A DNA stretch of 64,000 nt from Endomychus coccineus. Its lineage: Eukaryota > Arthropoda > Insecta > Coleoptera > Endomychidae. This document shows positions 52,666-64,000 of the stretch, piece after piece. How positions within the stretch are numbered: position 1 is the stretch's first letter; each line of letters starts with the position of its first letter. The notes below the pieces were generated by a model. That model did no database searches. It was not told where the DNA came from and was given only the letters and a program-made list of their open reading frames with translations. The position numbers were made by a program, and so were the translations under genes. The DNA is taken from positions 135,625,726-135,689,725 of the forward strand of contig OY294067.1 in NCBI GenBank assembly GCA_958510875.1, in the 5' to 3' direction.

Positions 52666-53865
52666 TCATACTATATGATACTTATACTCCACGCTTTTTG
52701 AGTGCAATGCTTTTTCATTATCAGTAGTAGTAGAGTCTGATGATGTCATATGCTCAGTTTCTTCATCACTTTCGTCGCAAGTTGCTGATGTGATATGATC
52801 ATCATTGATATTATCGTTATCACTTTCAACATCACTCTCGGGTTCTTGATCATCATCATTTCCTTCTGATGAAGGAATTAAGTTACTGTTATCATTATCA
52901 TTACGATCATCATCATCATCATCATCATCAACATCGTCGTTTATTGAAAATTCATTATCATCTAATAATGTAACTTCCGGTTCAGCGCTATTTGCACAGT
53001 CTTTACCCTCGCAGTGTTTACATAGAATTGTGCATGGTATACCTACTTTCTCACAAGAACATTTACCACTGCAACTGACTTTGCAACCACATGAAATTAT
53101 CTTCAGCAAATTTTTATGTGCAGCTTCATTATATGTTTGAATTGGCTCAAGACCATTTTCTGTATTTTTCCAATACCATTTGGTTGGGTCAATGGTATCA
53201 TTGCCTATCCAAAGCTGCACCTGATGATAAACACGTAAAATGTGTAATTTGGTTGCATCATCAGTTGGTGGCAAACATTCAAGTTCACATGCCGACTTTT
53301 GAAATCTATTGGTATAAGAAATAAAGCGTAAGTGGCCGAGGTTTTCAATAATTTTTTTTGTCATTTAGGAGCATATATTTGACACAAAATACTTCTACCA
53401 GTTCTCAATAATTTCTCCACATCTGACTAAGTTTTTTAAAATTGATTTAAATCCTTTGATGAAAAATTGAAGTTGCGAAAAAGTCTTTACTCAGCCTGTA
53501 AAAAGCGAATGTTGTGTCGCATTCACTAAAAGCATGGAAAAAACAAATGAGAGGTTTGATATGACTATAAATGGAGGAATTTTGATGATAGTATTACGCT
53601 GGTTTTGTTTTACCTTTAACGGTTTTCTCTGGCTTTTGGAAATAAAAGTGGTTTGTTATATTTTTTGAATCTGTTAATTGAGTTAATAAAACTAGAACAT
53701 CAGTATCCTCGGCCACTATAAGAATATTTTTGTTCGGACTATTTTCACTCAAATCTATAGCCGTGTTTACAACTAATGCATCTGCATCACACAAAGCTCT
53801 AAAAATCTGATTACCATTTTCTGTTAAAGAAGTTACCAGTGAATCTATGAATTGATTCTTATCAT
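52666..53865 (-). pseudogene. PIN/XPG-like nuclease with CXC domain, unit 1
   Basis: Upstream part (53,594-53,865): NGNQIFRALCDADALVVNTA and ILIVAEDTDVLVLLTQ, an acidic pattern like FEN1/XPG-type PIN nucleases. A TAA follows KTKPA; the same frame then gives FFHAFSECDTTFAFY, the family's GCDTTSAF-like motif with Glu for Gly, and meets more stops. After a frame change, 52,666-53,364 encodes 232 residues: LRFISYTNRFQ, LPPTDDATKLHILRVYHQVQ, then the Cys-rich CXC-like block CGCKVSCSGKCSC...CTILCKHC (about 100-130) and an Asp-rich tail. Similar proteins are common and unnamed in invertebrate genomes. Not functional as read. Confidence 0.75.
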
Positions 53866-54418
53866 TTACATTTGATCAAAATGTATCCTAAAATTCAAAA
53901 ATTTTTTTTTTTTGAAATCTACCTTACGCGTTTGTACTTTTTCTTGCTCCGGTTTTTTTTAACTCGCGCTATAATTTCTTCAAAGATATGTGGGAGGTCG
54001 ACGATCTAGGGTTAGATAGCCAGAAGCCTCTTTTGTAAGACAGTTTTTGTTTTTTTGATTAGGGTCAAAATTGGGCTCACTTTGAACCCGAACCTAATAT
54101 TTTTTTTTTACGATAATGGTTTTTTTTTATGACTGAAAAAATGAGAAATAATCAATAAACTAATAATAAACATGAATTTTATTATTGACGAATTGTAAAA
54201 TAATTATAATAATAATAATTTCTGTATTTTTTTTGGATGGGAAAATTTAAAAAAATAAAAATTCAATTAAGAGTGACATTGTTATATATACTATATATTG
54301 CTTCTTTCTTATTGAAAAAAAAAAAAGTTATCAATAATACATTTGTACATGGCAGATTTTATTATTTGAGATAAATAACAATTAATTCTTATCATTAATA
54401 AACTAACAACCTATAACA

Positions 54419-55618
54419 TCATACTATATGATACTTATACTCCACGCTTTTTGAGTGCAATGCTTTTTCATTATCAGTAGTAGTAGAGTCTGATGATGTC
54501 ATATGCTCAGTTTCTTCATCACTTTCGTCGCAAGTTGCTGATGTGATATGATCATCATTGATATTATCGTTATCACTTTCAACATCCCTCTCGGGTTCTT
54601 GATCATCATCATTTCCTTCTGATGAAGGAATTAAGTTACTGTTATCATTATCATTACGATCATCATCATCATCATCATCATCAACATCGTCGTTTATTGA
54701 AAATTCATTATCATCTAATAATGTAACTTCCGGTTCAGCGCTATTTGCACAGTCTTTACCCTCGCAGTGTTTACATAGAATTGTGCATGGTATACCTACT
54801 TTCTCACAAGAACATTTACCACTGCAACTGACTTTGCAACCACATGAAATTATCTTCAGCAAATTTTTATGTGCAGCTTCATTATATGTTTGAATTGGCT
54901 CAAGACCATTTTCTGTATTTTTCCAATACCATTTGGTTGGGTCAATGGTATCATTGCCTATCCAAAGCTGCACCTGATGATAAACACGTAAAATGTGTAA
55001 TTTGGTTGCATCATCAGTTGGTGGCAAGCATTCAAGTTCACATGCCGACTTTTGAAATCTATTGGTATAAGAAATAAAGCGTAAGTGGCCGAGGTTTTCA
55101 ATAATTTTTTTTGTCATTTAGGAGCATATATTTGACACAAAATACTTCTACCAGTTCTCAATAATTTCTCCACATCTGACTAAGTTTTTTAAAATTGATT
55201 TAAATCCTTTGATGAAAAATTGAAGTTGAGAAAAAGTCCTTACTCAGCCTGTAAAAAGCGAATGTTGTGTCGCATTCACTAAAAGCATGGAAAAAACAAA
55301 TGAGAGGTTTGATATGACTATAAATGGAGGAATTTTGATGATAGTATTACGCTGGTTTTGTTTTACCTTTAACGGTTTTCTCTGGCTTTTGGAAATAAAA
55401 GTGGTTTGTTATATTTTTTGAATCTGTTAATTGAGTTAATAAAACTAGAACATCAGTATCCTCGGCCACTATAAGAATATTTTTGTTCGGACTATTTTCA
55501 CTCAAATCTATAGCCGTGTTTACAACTAATGCATCTGCATCACACAAAGCTCTAAAAATCTGATTACCATTTTCTGTTAAAGAAGTTACCAGTGAATCTA
55601 TGAATTGTTTCCTATCAT
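54419..55618 (-). pseudogene. PIN/XPG-like nuclease with CXC domain, unit 2
   Basis: Same lesions as unit 1. Differs by an Arg for Ser in the acidic tail (EPERDVES) and small changes in A/T runs. Confidence 0.75.
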
Positions 55619-56171
55619 TTACATTTGATCAAAATGTATCCTAAAATTAAAAAATTTTTTTTTTTTGAAATCTACCTTACGCGTTTGTACTTTTTCTTGC
55701 TCCGGTTTTTTTTAACTCTCGCTATAATTTCTTCAAAGATATGTGGGAGGTCGACGATCTAGGGTTAGATAGCCAGAAGCCTCTTTTGTAAGACAGTTTT
55801 TGATTTTTTGATTAGGGTCAAAATTGGGCTCACTTTGAACCCGAACCTAATATTTTTTTTTTACGATAATGGTTTTTTTTTATGACTGAAAAAATGAGAA
55901 ATAATCAATAAACTAATAATAAACATGAATTTTATTATTGACGAATTGTAAAATAATTATAATAATAATAATTTCTGTATTTTTTTTGGATGGGAAAATT
56001 TAAAAAAATAAAAATTCAATTAAGAGTGACATTGTTATATATACTATATATTGCTTCTTTCTTATTGAAAAAAAAAAAAGTTATCAATAATACATTTGTA
56101 CATGGCAGATTTTATTATTTGAGATAAATAACAATTAATTCTTATCATTAATAAACTAACAACCTATAACA

Positions 56172-57371
56172 TCATACTATATGATACTTATACTCCACGC
56201 TTTTTGAGTGCAATGCTTTTTCATTATCAGTAGTAGTAGAGTCTGATGATGTCATATGCTCAGTTTCTTCATCACTTTCGTCGCAAGTTGCTGATGTGAT
56301 ATGATCATCATTGATAATATCGTTATCACTTTCAACATCACTCTCGGGTTCTTGATCATCATCATTTCCTTCTGATGAAGGAATTAAGTTACTGTTATCA
56401 TTATCATTACGATCATCATCATCATCATCATCATCAACATCGTCGTTTATTGAAAATTCATTATCATCTAATAATGTAACTTCCGGTTCAGCGCTATTTG
56501 CACAGTCTTTACCCTCGCAGTGTTTACATAGAATTGTGCATGGTATACCTACTTTCTCACAAGAACATTTACCACTGCAACTGACTTTGCAACCACATGA
56601 AATTATCTTCAGCAAATTTTTATGTGCAGCTTCATTATATGTTTGAATTGGCTCAAGACCATTTTCTGTATTTTTCCAATACCATTTGGTTGGGTCAATG
56701 GTATCATTGCCTATCCAAAGCTGCACCTGATGATAAACACGTAAAATGTGTAATTTGGTTGCATCATCAGTTGGTGGCAAGCATTCAAGTTCACATGCCG
56801 ACTTTTGAAATCTATTGGTATAAGAAATAAAGCGTAAGTGGCCGAGGTTTTCAATAATTTTTTTTGTCATTTAGGAGCATATATTTGACACAAAATACTT
56901 CTACCAGTTCTCAATAATTTCTCCACATCTGACTAAGTTTTTTAAAATTGATTTAAATCCTTTGATGAAAAATTGAAGTTGAGAAAAAGTCTTTACTCAG
57001 CCTGTAAAAAGCGAATGTTGTGTCGCATTCACTAAAAGCATGGAAAAAACAAATGAGAGGTTTGATATGACTATAAATGGAGGAATTTTGATGATAGTAT
57101 TACGCTGGTTTTGTTTTACCTTTAACGGTTTTCTCTGGCTTTTGGAAATAAAAGTGGTTTGTTATATTTTTTGAATCTGTTGATTGAGTTAATAAAACTA
57201 GAACATCAGTATCCTCGGCCACTATAAGAATATTTTTGTTCGGACTATTTTCACTCAAATCTATAGCCGTGTTTACAACTAATGCATCTGCATCACACAA
57301 AGCTCTAAAAATCTGATTACCATTTTCTGTTAAAGAAGTTACCAGTGAATCTATGAATTGTTTCTTATCAT
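56172..57371 (-). pseudogene. PIN/XPG-like nuclease with CXC domain, unit 3
   Basis: Same lesions. Marked by Ser in LTQSTD (nuclease part) and DNDIIND in the tail; both marks are shared only with unit 5. Confidence 0.75.
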
Positions 57372-57923
57372 TTACATTTGATCAAAATGTATCCTAAAAT
57401 TCAAAAATTTTTTTTTTTTGAAATCTACCTTACGCGTTTGTACTTTTTCTTGCTCCGGTTTTTTTTAACTCGCGCTATAATTTCTTCAAAGATATGTGGG
57501 AGGTCGACGATCTAGGGTTAGATAGCCAGAAGCCTCTTTTGTAAGACAGTTTTTGATTTTTTGATTAGGGTCAAAATTGGGCTCACTTTGAACCCGAACC
57601 TAATATTTTTTTTTTACGATAATGGTTTTTTTTATGACTGAAAAAATGAGAAATAATCAATAAACTAATAATAAACATGAATTTTATTATTGACGAATTG
57701 TAAAATAATTATAATAATAATAATTTCTGTATTTTTTTTGGATGGGAAAATTTAAAAAAATAAAAATTCAATTAAGAGTGACATTGTTATATATACTATA
57801 TATTGCTTCTTTCTTATTGAAAAAAAAAATAGTTATCAATAATACATTTGTACATGGCAGATTTTATTATTTGAGATAAATAACAATTAATTCTTATCAT
57901 TAATAAACTAACAACCTATAACA

Positions 57924-59123
57924 TCATACTATATGATACTTATACTCCACGCTTTTTGAGTGCAATGCTTTTTCATTATCAGTAGTAGTAGAGTCTGATG
58001 ATGTCATATGCTCAGTTTCTTCATCACTTTCGTCGCAAGTTGCTGATGTGATATGATCATCATTGATATCATCGTTATCACTTTCAACATCACTCTCGGG
58101 TTCTTGATCATCATCATTTCCTTCTGATGAAGGAATTAAGTTACTGTTATCATTATCATTACGATCATCATCATCATCATCATCATCAACATCGTCGTTT
58201 ATTGAAAATTCATTATCATCTAATAATGTAACTTCCGGTTCAGCGCTATTTGCACAGTCTTTACCCTCGCAGTGTTTACATAGAATTGTGCATGGTATAC
58301 CTACTTTCTCACAAGAACATTTACCACTGCAACTGACTTTGCAACCACATGAAATTATCTTCAGCAAATTTTTATGTGCAGCTTCATTATATGTTTGAAT
58401 TGGCTCAAGACCATTTTCTGTATTTTTCCAATACCATTTGGTTGGGTCAATGGTATCATTGCCTATCCAAAGCTGCACCTGATGATAAACACGTAAAATG
58501 TGTAATTTGGTTGCATCATCAGTTGGTGGCAAGCATTCAAGTTCACATGCCGACTTTTGAAATCTATTGGTGTAAGAAATAAAGCGTAAGTGGCCGAGGT
58601 TTTCAATAATTTTTTTTGTCATTTAGGAGCATATATTTGACACAAAATACTTCTACCAGTTCTCAATAATTTCTCCACATCTGACTAAGTTTTTTAAAAT
58701 TGATTTAAATCCTTTGATGAAAAATTGAAGTTGAGAAAAAGTCTTTACTCAGCCTGTAAAAAGCGAATGTTGTGTCGCATTCACTAAAAGCATGGAAAAA
58801 ACAAATGAGAGGTTTGATATGACTATAAATGGAGGAATTTTGATGATAGTATTACGCTGGTTTTGTTTTACCTTTAACGGTTTTCTCTGGCTTTTGGAAA
58901 TAAAAGTGGTTTGTTATATTTTTTGAATCTGTTAATTGAGTTAATAAAACTAGAACATCAGTATCCTTGGCCACTATAAGAATATTTTTGTTCGGACTAT
59001 TTTCACTCAAATCTATAGCCGTGTTTACAACTAATGCATCTGCATCACACAAAGCTCTAAAAATCTGATTACCATTTTCTGTTAAAGAAGTTACCAGTAA
59101 ATCTATGAATTGTTCCTAATCAT
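57924..59123 (-). pseudogene. PIN/XPG-like nuclease with CXC domain, unit 4
   Basis: Same lesions. Lys replaces Glu in the acidic nuclease motif (VAKDTD), removing a residue that PIN/XPG nucleases usually need, and the tail reads DNDDIND. Both marks are shared only with unit 6. Confidence 0.75.
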
Positions 59124-59675
59124 TTACATTTGATCAAAATGTATCCTAAAATTCAAAAATTTTTTTTTTTTGAAATCTACCTTACGCGTTTGTACTTTTT
59201 CTTGCTCCGGTTTTTTTTAACTCGCGCTATAATTTCTTCAAAGATATGTGGGAGGTCGACGATCTAGGGTTAGATAGCCAGAAGCCTCTTTTGTAAGACA
59301 GTTTTTGTTTTTTTGATTAGGGTCAAAATTGGGCTCACTTTGAACCCGAACCTAATATTTTTTTTTTACGATAATGGTTTTTTTTTATGACTGAAAAAAT
59401 GAGAAATAATCAATAAACTAATAATAAACATGAATTTTATTATTGACGAATTGTAAAATAATTATAATAATAATAATTTCTGTATTTTTTTTGGATGGGA
59501 AAATTTAAAAAAATAAAAATTCAATTAAGAGTGACATTGTTATATATACTATATATTGCTTCTTTCTTATTGAAAAAAAAAAAGTTATCAATAATACATT
59601 TGTACATGGCAGATTTTATTATTTGAGATAAATAACAATTAATTCTTATCATTAATAAACTAACAACCTATAACA

Positions 59676-60875
59676 TCATACTATATGATACTTATACTCC
59701 ACGCTTTTTGAGTGCAATGCTTTTTCATTATCAGTAGTAGTAGAGTCTGATGATGTCATATGCTCAGTTTCTTCATCACTTTCGTCGCAAGTTGCTGATG
59801 TGATATGATCATCATTGATAATATCGTTATCACTTTCAACATCACTCTCGGGTTCTTGATCATCATCATTTCCTTCTGATGAAGGAATTAAGTTACTGTT
59901 ATCATTATCATTACGATCATCATCATCATCATCATCATCAACATCGTCGTTTATTGAAAATTCATTATCATCTAATAATGTAACTTCCGGTTCAGCGCTA
60001 TTTGCACAGTCTTTACCCTCGCAGTGTTTACATAGAATTGTGCATGGTATACCTACTTTCTCACAAGAACATTTACCACTGCAACTGACTTTGCAACCAC
60101 ATGAAATTATCTTCAGCAAATTTTTATGTGCAGCTTCATTATATGTTTGAATTGGCTCAAGACCATTTTCTGTATTTTTCCAATACCATTTGGTTGGGTC
60201 AATGGTATCATTGCCTATCCAAAGCTGCACCTGATGATAAACACGTAAAATGTGTAATTTGGTTGCATCATCAGTTGGTGGCAAGCATTCAAGTTCACAT
60301 GCCGACTTTTGAAATCTATTGGTATAAGAAATAAAGCGTAAGTGGCCGAGGTTTTCAATAATTTTTTTTGTCATTTAGGAGCATATATTTGACACAAAAT
60401 ACTTCTACCAGTTCTCAATAATTTCTCCACATCTGACTAAGTTTTTTAAAATTGATTTAAATCCTTTGATGAAAAATTGAAGTTGAGAAAAAGTCTTTAC
60501 TCAGCCTGTAAAAAGCGAATGTTGTGTCGCATTCACTAAAAGCATGGAAAAAACAAATGAGAGGTTTGATATGACTATAAATGGAGGAATTTTGATGATA
60601 GTATTACGCTGGTTTTGTTTTACCTTTAACGGTTTTCTCTGGCTTTTGGAAATAAAAGTGGTTTGTTATATTTTTTGAATCTGTTGATTGAGTTAATAAA
60701 ACTAGAACATCAGTATCCTCGGCCACTATAAGAATATTTTTGTTCGGACTATTTTCACTCAAATCTATAGCCGTGTTTACAACTAATGCATCTGCATCAC
60801 ACAAAGCTCTAAAAATCTGATTACCATTTTCTGTTAAAGAAGTTACCAGTGAATCTATGAATTGTTTCTTATCAT
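59676..60875 (-). pseudogene. PIN/XPG-like nuclease with CXC domain, unit 5
   Basis: Same lesions and the same variants as unit 3 (LTQSTD, DNDIIND), offset by exactly 3,504 bp. Confidence 0.75.
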
Positions 60876-61427
60876 TTACATTTGATCAAAATGTATCCTA
60901 AAATTCAAAAATTTTTTTTTTTTGAAATCTACCTTACGCGTTTGTACTTTTTCTTGCTCCGGTTTTTTTTAACTCGCGCTATAATTTCTTCAAAGATATG
61001 TGGGAGGTCGACGATCTAGGGTTAGATAGCCAGAAGCCTCTTTTGTAAGACAGTTTTTGATTTTTTGATTAGGGTCAAAATTGGGCTCACTTTGAACCCG
61101 AACCTAATATTTTTTTTTTACGATAATGGTTTTTTTTATGACTGAAAAAATGAGAAATAATCAATAAACTAATAATAAACATGAATTTTATTATTGACGA
61201 ATTGTAAAATAATTATAATAATAATAATTTCTGTATTTTTTTTGGATGGGAAAATTTAAAAAAATAAAAATTCAATTAAGAGTGACATTGTTATATATAC
61301 TATATATTGCTTCTTTCTTATTGAAAAAAAAAATAGTTATCAATAATACATTTGTACATGGCAGATTTTATTATTTGAGATAAATAACAATTAATTCTTA
61401 TCATTAATAAACTAACAACCTATAACA

Positions 61428-62627
61428 TCATACTATATGATACTTATACTCCACGCTTTTTGAGTGCAATGCTTTTTCATTATCAGTAGTAGTAGAGTCT
61501 GATGATGTCATATGCTCAGTTTCTTCATCACTTTCGTCGCAAGTTGCTGATGTGATATGATCATCATTGATATCATCGTTATCACTTTCAACATCACTCT
61601 CGGGTTCTTGATCATCATCATTTCCTTCTGATGAAGGAATTAAGTTACTGTTATCATTATCATTACGATCATCATCATCATCATCATCATCAACATCGTC
61701 GTTTATTGAAAATTCATTATCATCTAATAATGTAACTTCCGGTTCAGCGCTATTTGCACAGTCTTTACCCTCGCAGTGTTTACATAGAATTGTGCATGGT
61801 ATACCTACTTTCTCACAAGAACATTTACCACTGCAACTGACTTTGCAACCACATGAAATTATCTTCAGCAAATTTTTATGTGCAGCTTCATTATATGTTT
61901 GAATTGGCTCAAGACCATTTTCTGTATTTTTCCAATACCATTTGGTTGGGTCAATGGTATCATTGCCTATCCAAAGCTGCACCTGATGATAAACACGTAA
62001 AATGTGTAATTTGGTTGCATCATCAGTTGGTGGCAAGCATTCAAGTTCACATGCCGACTTTTGAAATCTATTGGTGTAAGAAATAAAGCGTAAGTGGCCG
62101 AGGTTTTCAATAATTTTTTTTGTCATTTAGGAGCATATATTTGACACAAAATACTTCTACCAGTTCTCAATAATTTCTCCACATCTGACTAAGTTTTTTA
62201 AAATTGATTTAAATCCTTTGATGAAAAATTGAAGTTGAGAAAAAGTCTTTACTCAGCCTGTAAAAAGCGAATGTTGTGTCGCATTCACTAAAAGCATGGA
62301 AAAAACAAATGAGAGGTTTGATATGACTATAAATGGAGGAATTTTGATGATAGTATTACGCTGGTTTTGTTTTACCTTTAACGGTTTTCTCTGGCTTTTG
62401 GAAATAAAAGTGGTTTGTTATATTTTTTGAATCTGTTAATTGAGTTAATAAAACTAGAACATCAGTATCCTTGGCCACTATAAGAATATTTTTGTTCGGA
62501 CTATTTTCACTCAAATCTATAGCCGTGTTTACAACTAATGCATCTGCATCACACAAAGCTCTAAAAATCTGATTACCATTTTCTGTTAAAGAAGTTACCA
62601 GTAAATCTATGAATTGTTCCTAATCAT
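61428..62627 (-). pseudogene. PIN/XPG-like nuclease with CXC domain, unit 6
   Basis: Same lesions and the same variants as unit 4 (VAKDTD, DNDDIND), offset by 3,504 bp. The unit ends by running into the right inverted repeat (gatctagatttag here against gatctagggttag in other units). Confidence 0.75.
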
Positions 62628-62649
62628 TTACATTTGATCAAAATGTATC

Positions 62650-63606
62650 CTAAAATTCAAAAATTTTTTTTTTTTGAAATCTACCTTACGCGTTTGTACT
62701 TTTTCTTGCTCCGGTTTTTTTTAACTCGCGCTATAATTTCTTCAAAGATATGTGGGAGGTCGACGATCTAGATTTAGATAGCCAGAAGCCTCTTTTGTAA
62801 GACAGTTTTTGATTTTTTGATTAGGGTCAAAATTGGGCTCACTTTGAACCCGAACCTACATCGAATGATATCTCAAGTTCTATCTCTCCAAAAGAGACCT
62901 ACAAAAGCTTGAAATACTTGCAGAACGGTCCCCTATTTGCACTTGGAATTTTAATTCCATACGAGTATTCTAACTTGAAAATTATTGATGTTTTCTGGGA
63001 CCCTGATTTTTTTAAACAGTCTTATTTCTCCATTTTCCATTCAAAGTACTCGAATTTTGGACGCATTATAGGAAATATCAAATTCTTCAATTCGCATTTT
63101 GATTTGGGTCAAAAGGCTCATTTTTGACGGAGTAATAATGGAAAAACCATTCTTTCTAAAATGGCGAATTTTGGCGACAAATAAACAGATAGACCAATGA
63201 CCAGAATTTATTCAAAAATACACATAAAATACTACCATTGAGCAAAAAATGAAGTTCTTAGATGGAAATTTGTATTACGAAATTCAATTTTAATGGACTT
63301 TATATCAAGCCACGAATGACTTAGAGACTTCTCCTTATCGTCATTTGACGGATTTATCATTTCTCTACAACTTTGCTTATCATTGTTTAGTCGATAAAAT
63401 ATGTTGTTTTCCTTTAAATCGCCAAAAACGACGAAATCTCGAGAAAACTGCCTTTTATGGGTAAAAAATGGACAATATCTCGGAACGACATGAATCTACG
63501 ATTTTTTAGCCCTCATATTCGTGAACAGCAAGCCAAAAACATAAATATCAATCATAAAATAGAGATGTGGAAAAATTTCCAATCCAAATTGCAGGACGAC
63601 TGGACT
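62650..63606 (-). repeat. right long inverted repeat
   Basis: Overlaps the last about 200 bp of unit 6, then continues past the array (from catcgaatgatatctcaag) as the reverse complement of the left repeat. Confidence 0.8.
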
Positions 63607-64000
63607 AATACTTCAGCATAAATTACCACTACTCTATCAAGAGGAATGTCAATTCAAGGTGTTACGGAATAATACGAAACCATGTGATTCATTTGCTAGG
63701 TTAAACAAGCCTTAATGAAACGATATGAACAATTCAGATAATCAACTTGATAAATTTATTACTCTATTTAGTGACGATGAAAAAAAATTTAACTCCAAAA
63801 TCTAATAACATGCAACCGAATACAAGAAAAAATGATCTTGGTGTGTGACAAGGATAATTTCGTTATACGAAAATCTGAAAGTTTGATTAGGGAATATCAC
63901 ATTGATAATATGTAATTAAATAAATCAGAATATCATACATAATCTATATTCACAACTATATAAGCTCTCAAATCAGAAAACTATTATGAAATAACAAGAC
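63607..64000. other. unassigned window end
   Basis: AT-rich. It may belong to an LTR related to the piece at 50,830-51,235, but the match is too weak to call. Confidence 0.4.

Larger units (their letters stand above)
52345..62858. repeat. tandem array, six units of 1,752-1,753 bp
   Basis: Unit starts: 52,345; 54,097; 55,850; 57,603; 59,355; 61,107. Units differ by few bases. Shared variants show units 3 and 5 alike (antisense residues LTQSTD, DNDII) and units 4 and 6 alike (VAKDTD, DNDDI), so units 3-6 are two copies of a 3,504-bp dimer. Each unit has the minus-strand pseudogene and a T-rich junction. Confidence 0.97.
51278..63606. mobile_element. large element with ~1-kb inverted ends and six tandem 1.75-kb units
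   Basis: Left 51,278-52,265 and right 62,650-63,606 are reverse complements with clear but moderate identity (for example tagtccagtcgtcctgcaatt; atacgagta...aaaattat). Between them lie six head-to-tail units with a broken nuclease-like gene. No target duplication was found. A DNA transposon whose interior was amplified is the simplest model; the XPG-like nuclease plus Cys-rich domain recalls what I remember of the Academ superfamily, which is unconfirmed. Confidence 0.6.

Noticed and set aside
53091..53324. 77-residue plus-strand frame repeated in all six units
   Set aside because: Antisense shadow of the Cys-rich minus-strand frame.
1..64000. CRISPR arrays, bacterial operons, riboswitches or rRNA genes
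   Set aside because: None seen; repeats here are eukaryotic satellites and transposon parts, and gene content is of animal mobile elements.

Overview
The window is eukaryotic nuclear DNA and almost certainly comes from an arthropod, probably an insect. It is AT-rich. Its coding matter is a set of animal transposable elements: a Maverick/Polinton, Penelope-like elements with GIY-YIG ends, a mariner of a family common in arthropods, hAT copies, a gypsy 3' end and non-LTR 3' ends. These sit beside satellite DNA. I see no ordinary single-copy host gene, so this looks like heterochromatin or a nested transposon graveyard. Species cannot be fixed from the sequence.

Layout. 1-6,390 is a 144-bp satellite in two opposite orientations meeting near 1,662. 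6,663-7,657 is a gypsy integrase end plus its 3' LTR. 7,690-10,171 is a decayed Penelope-like element (PLE family 3) split by a 1,766-bp solo-LTR-like insert with a 4-bp target duplication. 10,172-10,905 is the 3' end of PLE family 1. 10,958-13,189 is a mariner with about 530-bp inverted ends, sitting in a (TA)n tract. 13,256-14,477 is a tRNA-bearing repeat that folds back on itself at the tRNA anticodon loop. 14,424-20,204 is a large palindrome of two PLE-1 copies facing each other, with a 5'-truncated R2/R4-like non-LTR element in one arm only. 20,600-22,810 is PLE family 2. 23,150-23,536 is a hAT fragment and 23,537-24,646 a foldback element.

25,152-42,523 is the centrepiece: a complete 17,372-bp Polinton with AG...CT termini and a perfect 6-bp target duplication (GAATTA). 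It carries a type-B DNA polymerase, a chromodomain integrase, a packaging ATPase, a maturation protease, major and minor capsid proteins, a PLA2-like protein and several unassigned conserved-looking genes. The genes lie in alternating blocks: plus (27.1-28.2 kb), minus (28.2-32.5), plus (32.6-36.4), minus (36.7-40.5). Convergent ends share short poly(A)-signal regions, one 57-bp gap separates divergent genes, and a spliced leader of about 210 bp is predicted next to each terminal inverted repeat. Together they form a virus-like self-synthesising unit: polymerase copies, integrase inserts, capsid/ATPase/protease would build particles. One in-frame stop in the PLA2-like gene suggests this copy is young but no longer fully intact.

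43,683-46,020 is a decayed hAT transposon with near-perfect 8-bp target duplications. 46,030-51,270 is mostly unrecognised AT-rich sequence with a non-LTR 3' fragment, an inverted-repeat element and an LTR-like piece. 51,278-63,606 looks like one large element: about 1-kb inverted ends (diverged) enclosing six head-to-tail 1.75-kb units. Each unit holds the same broken minus-strand gene, with a PIN/XPG-like nuclease part and a cysteine-rich CXC part. The last four units form two copies of a 3.5-kb dimer, so a transposon interior is turning into a satellite.
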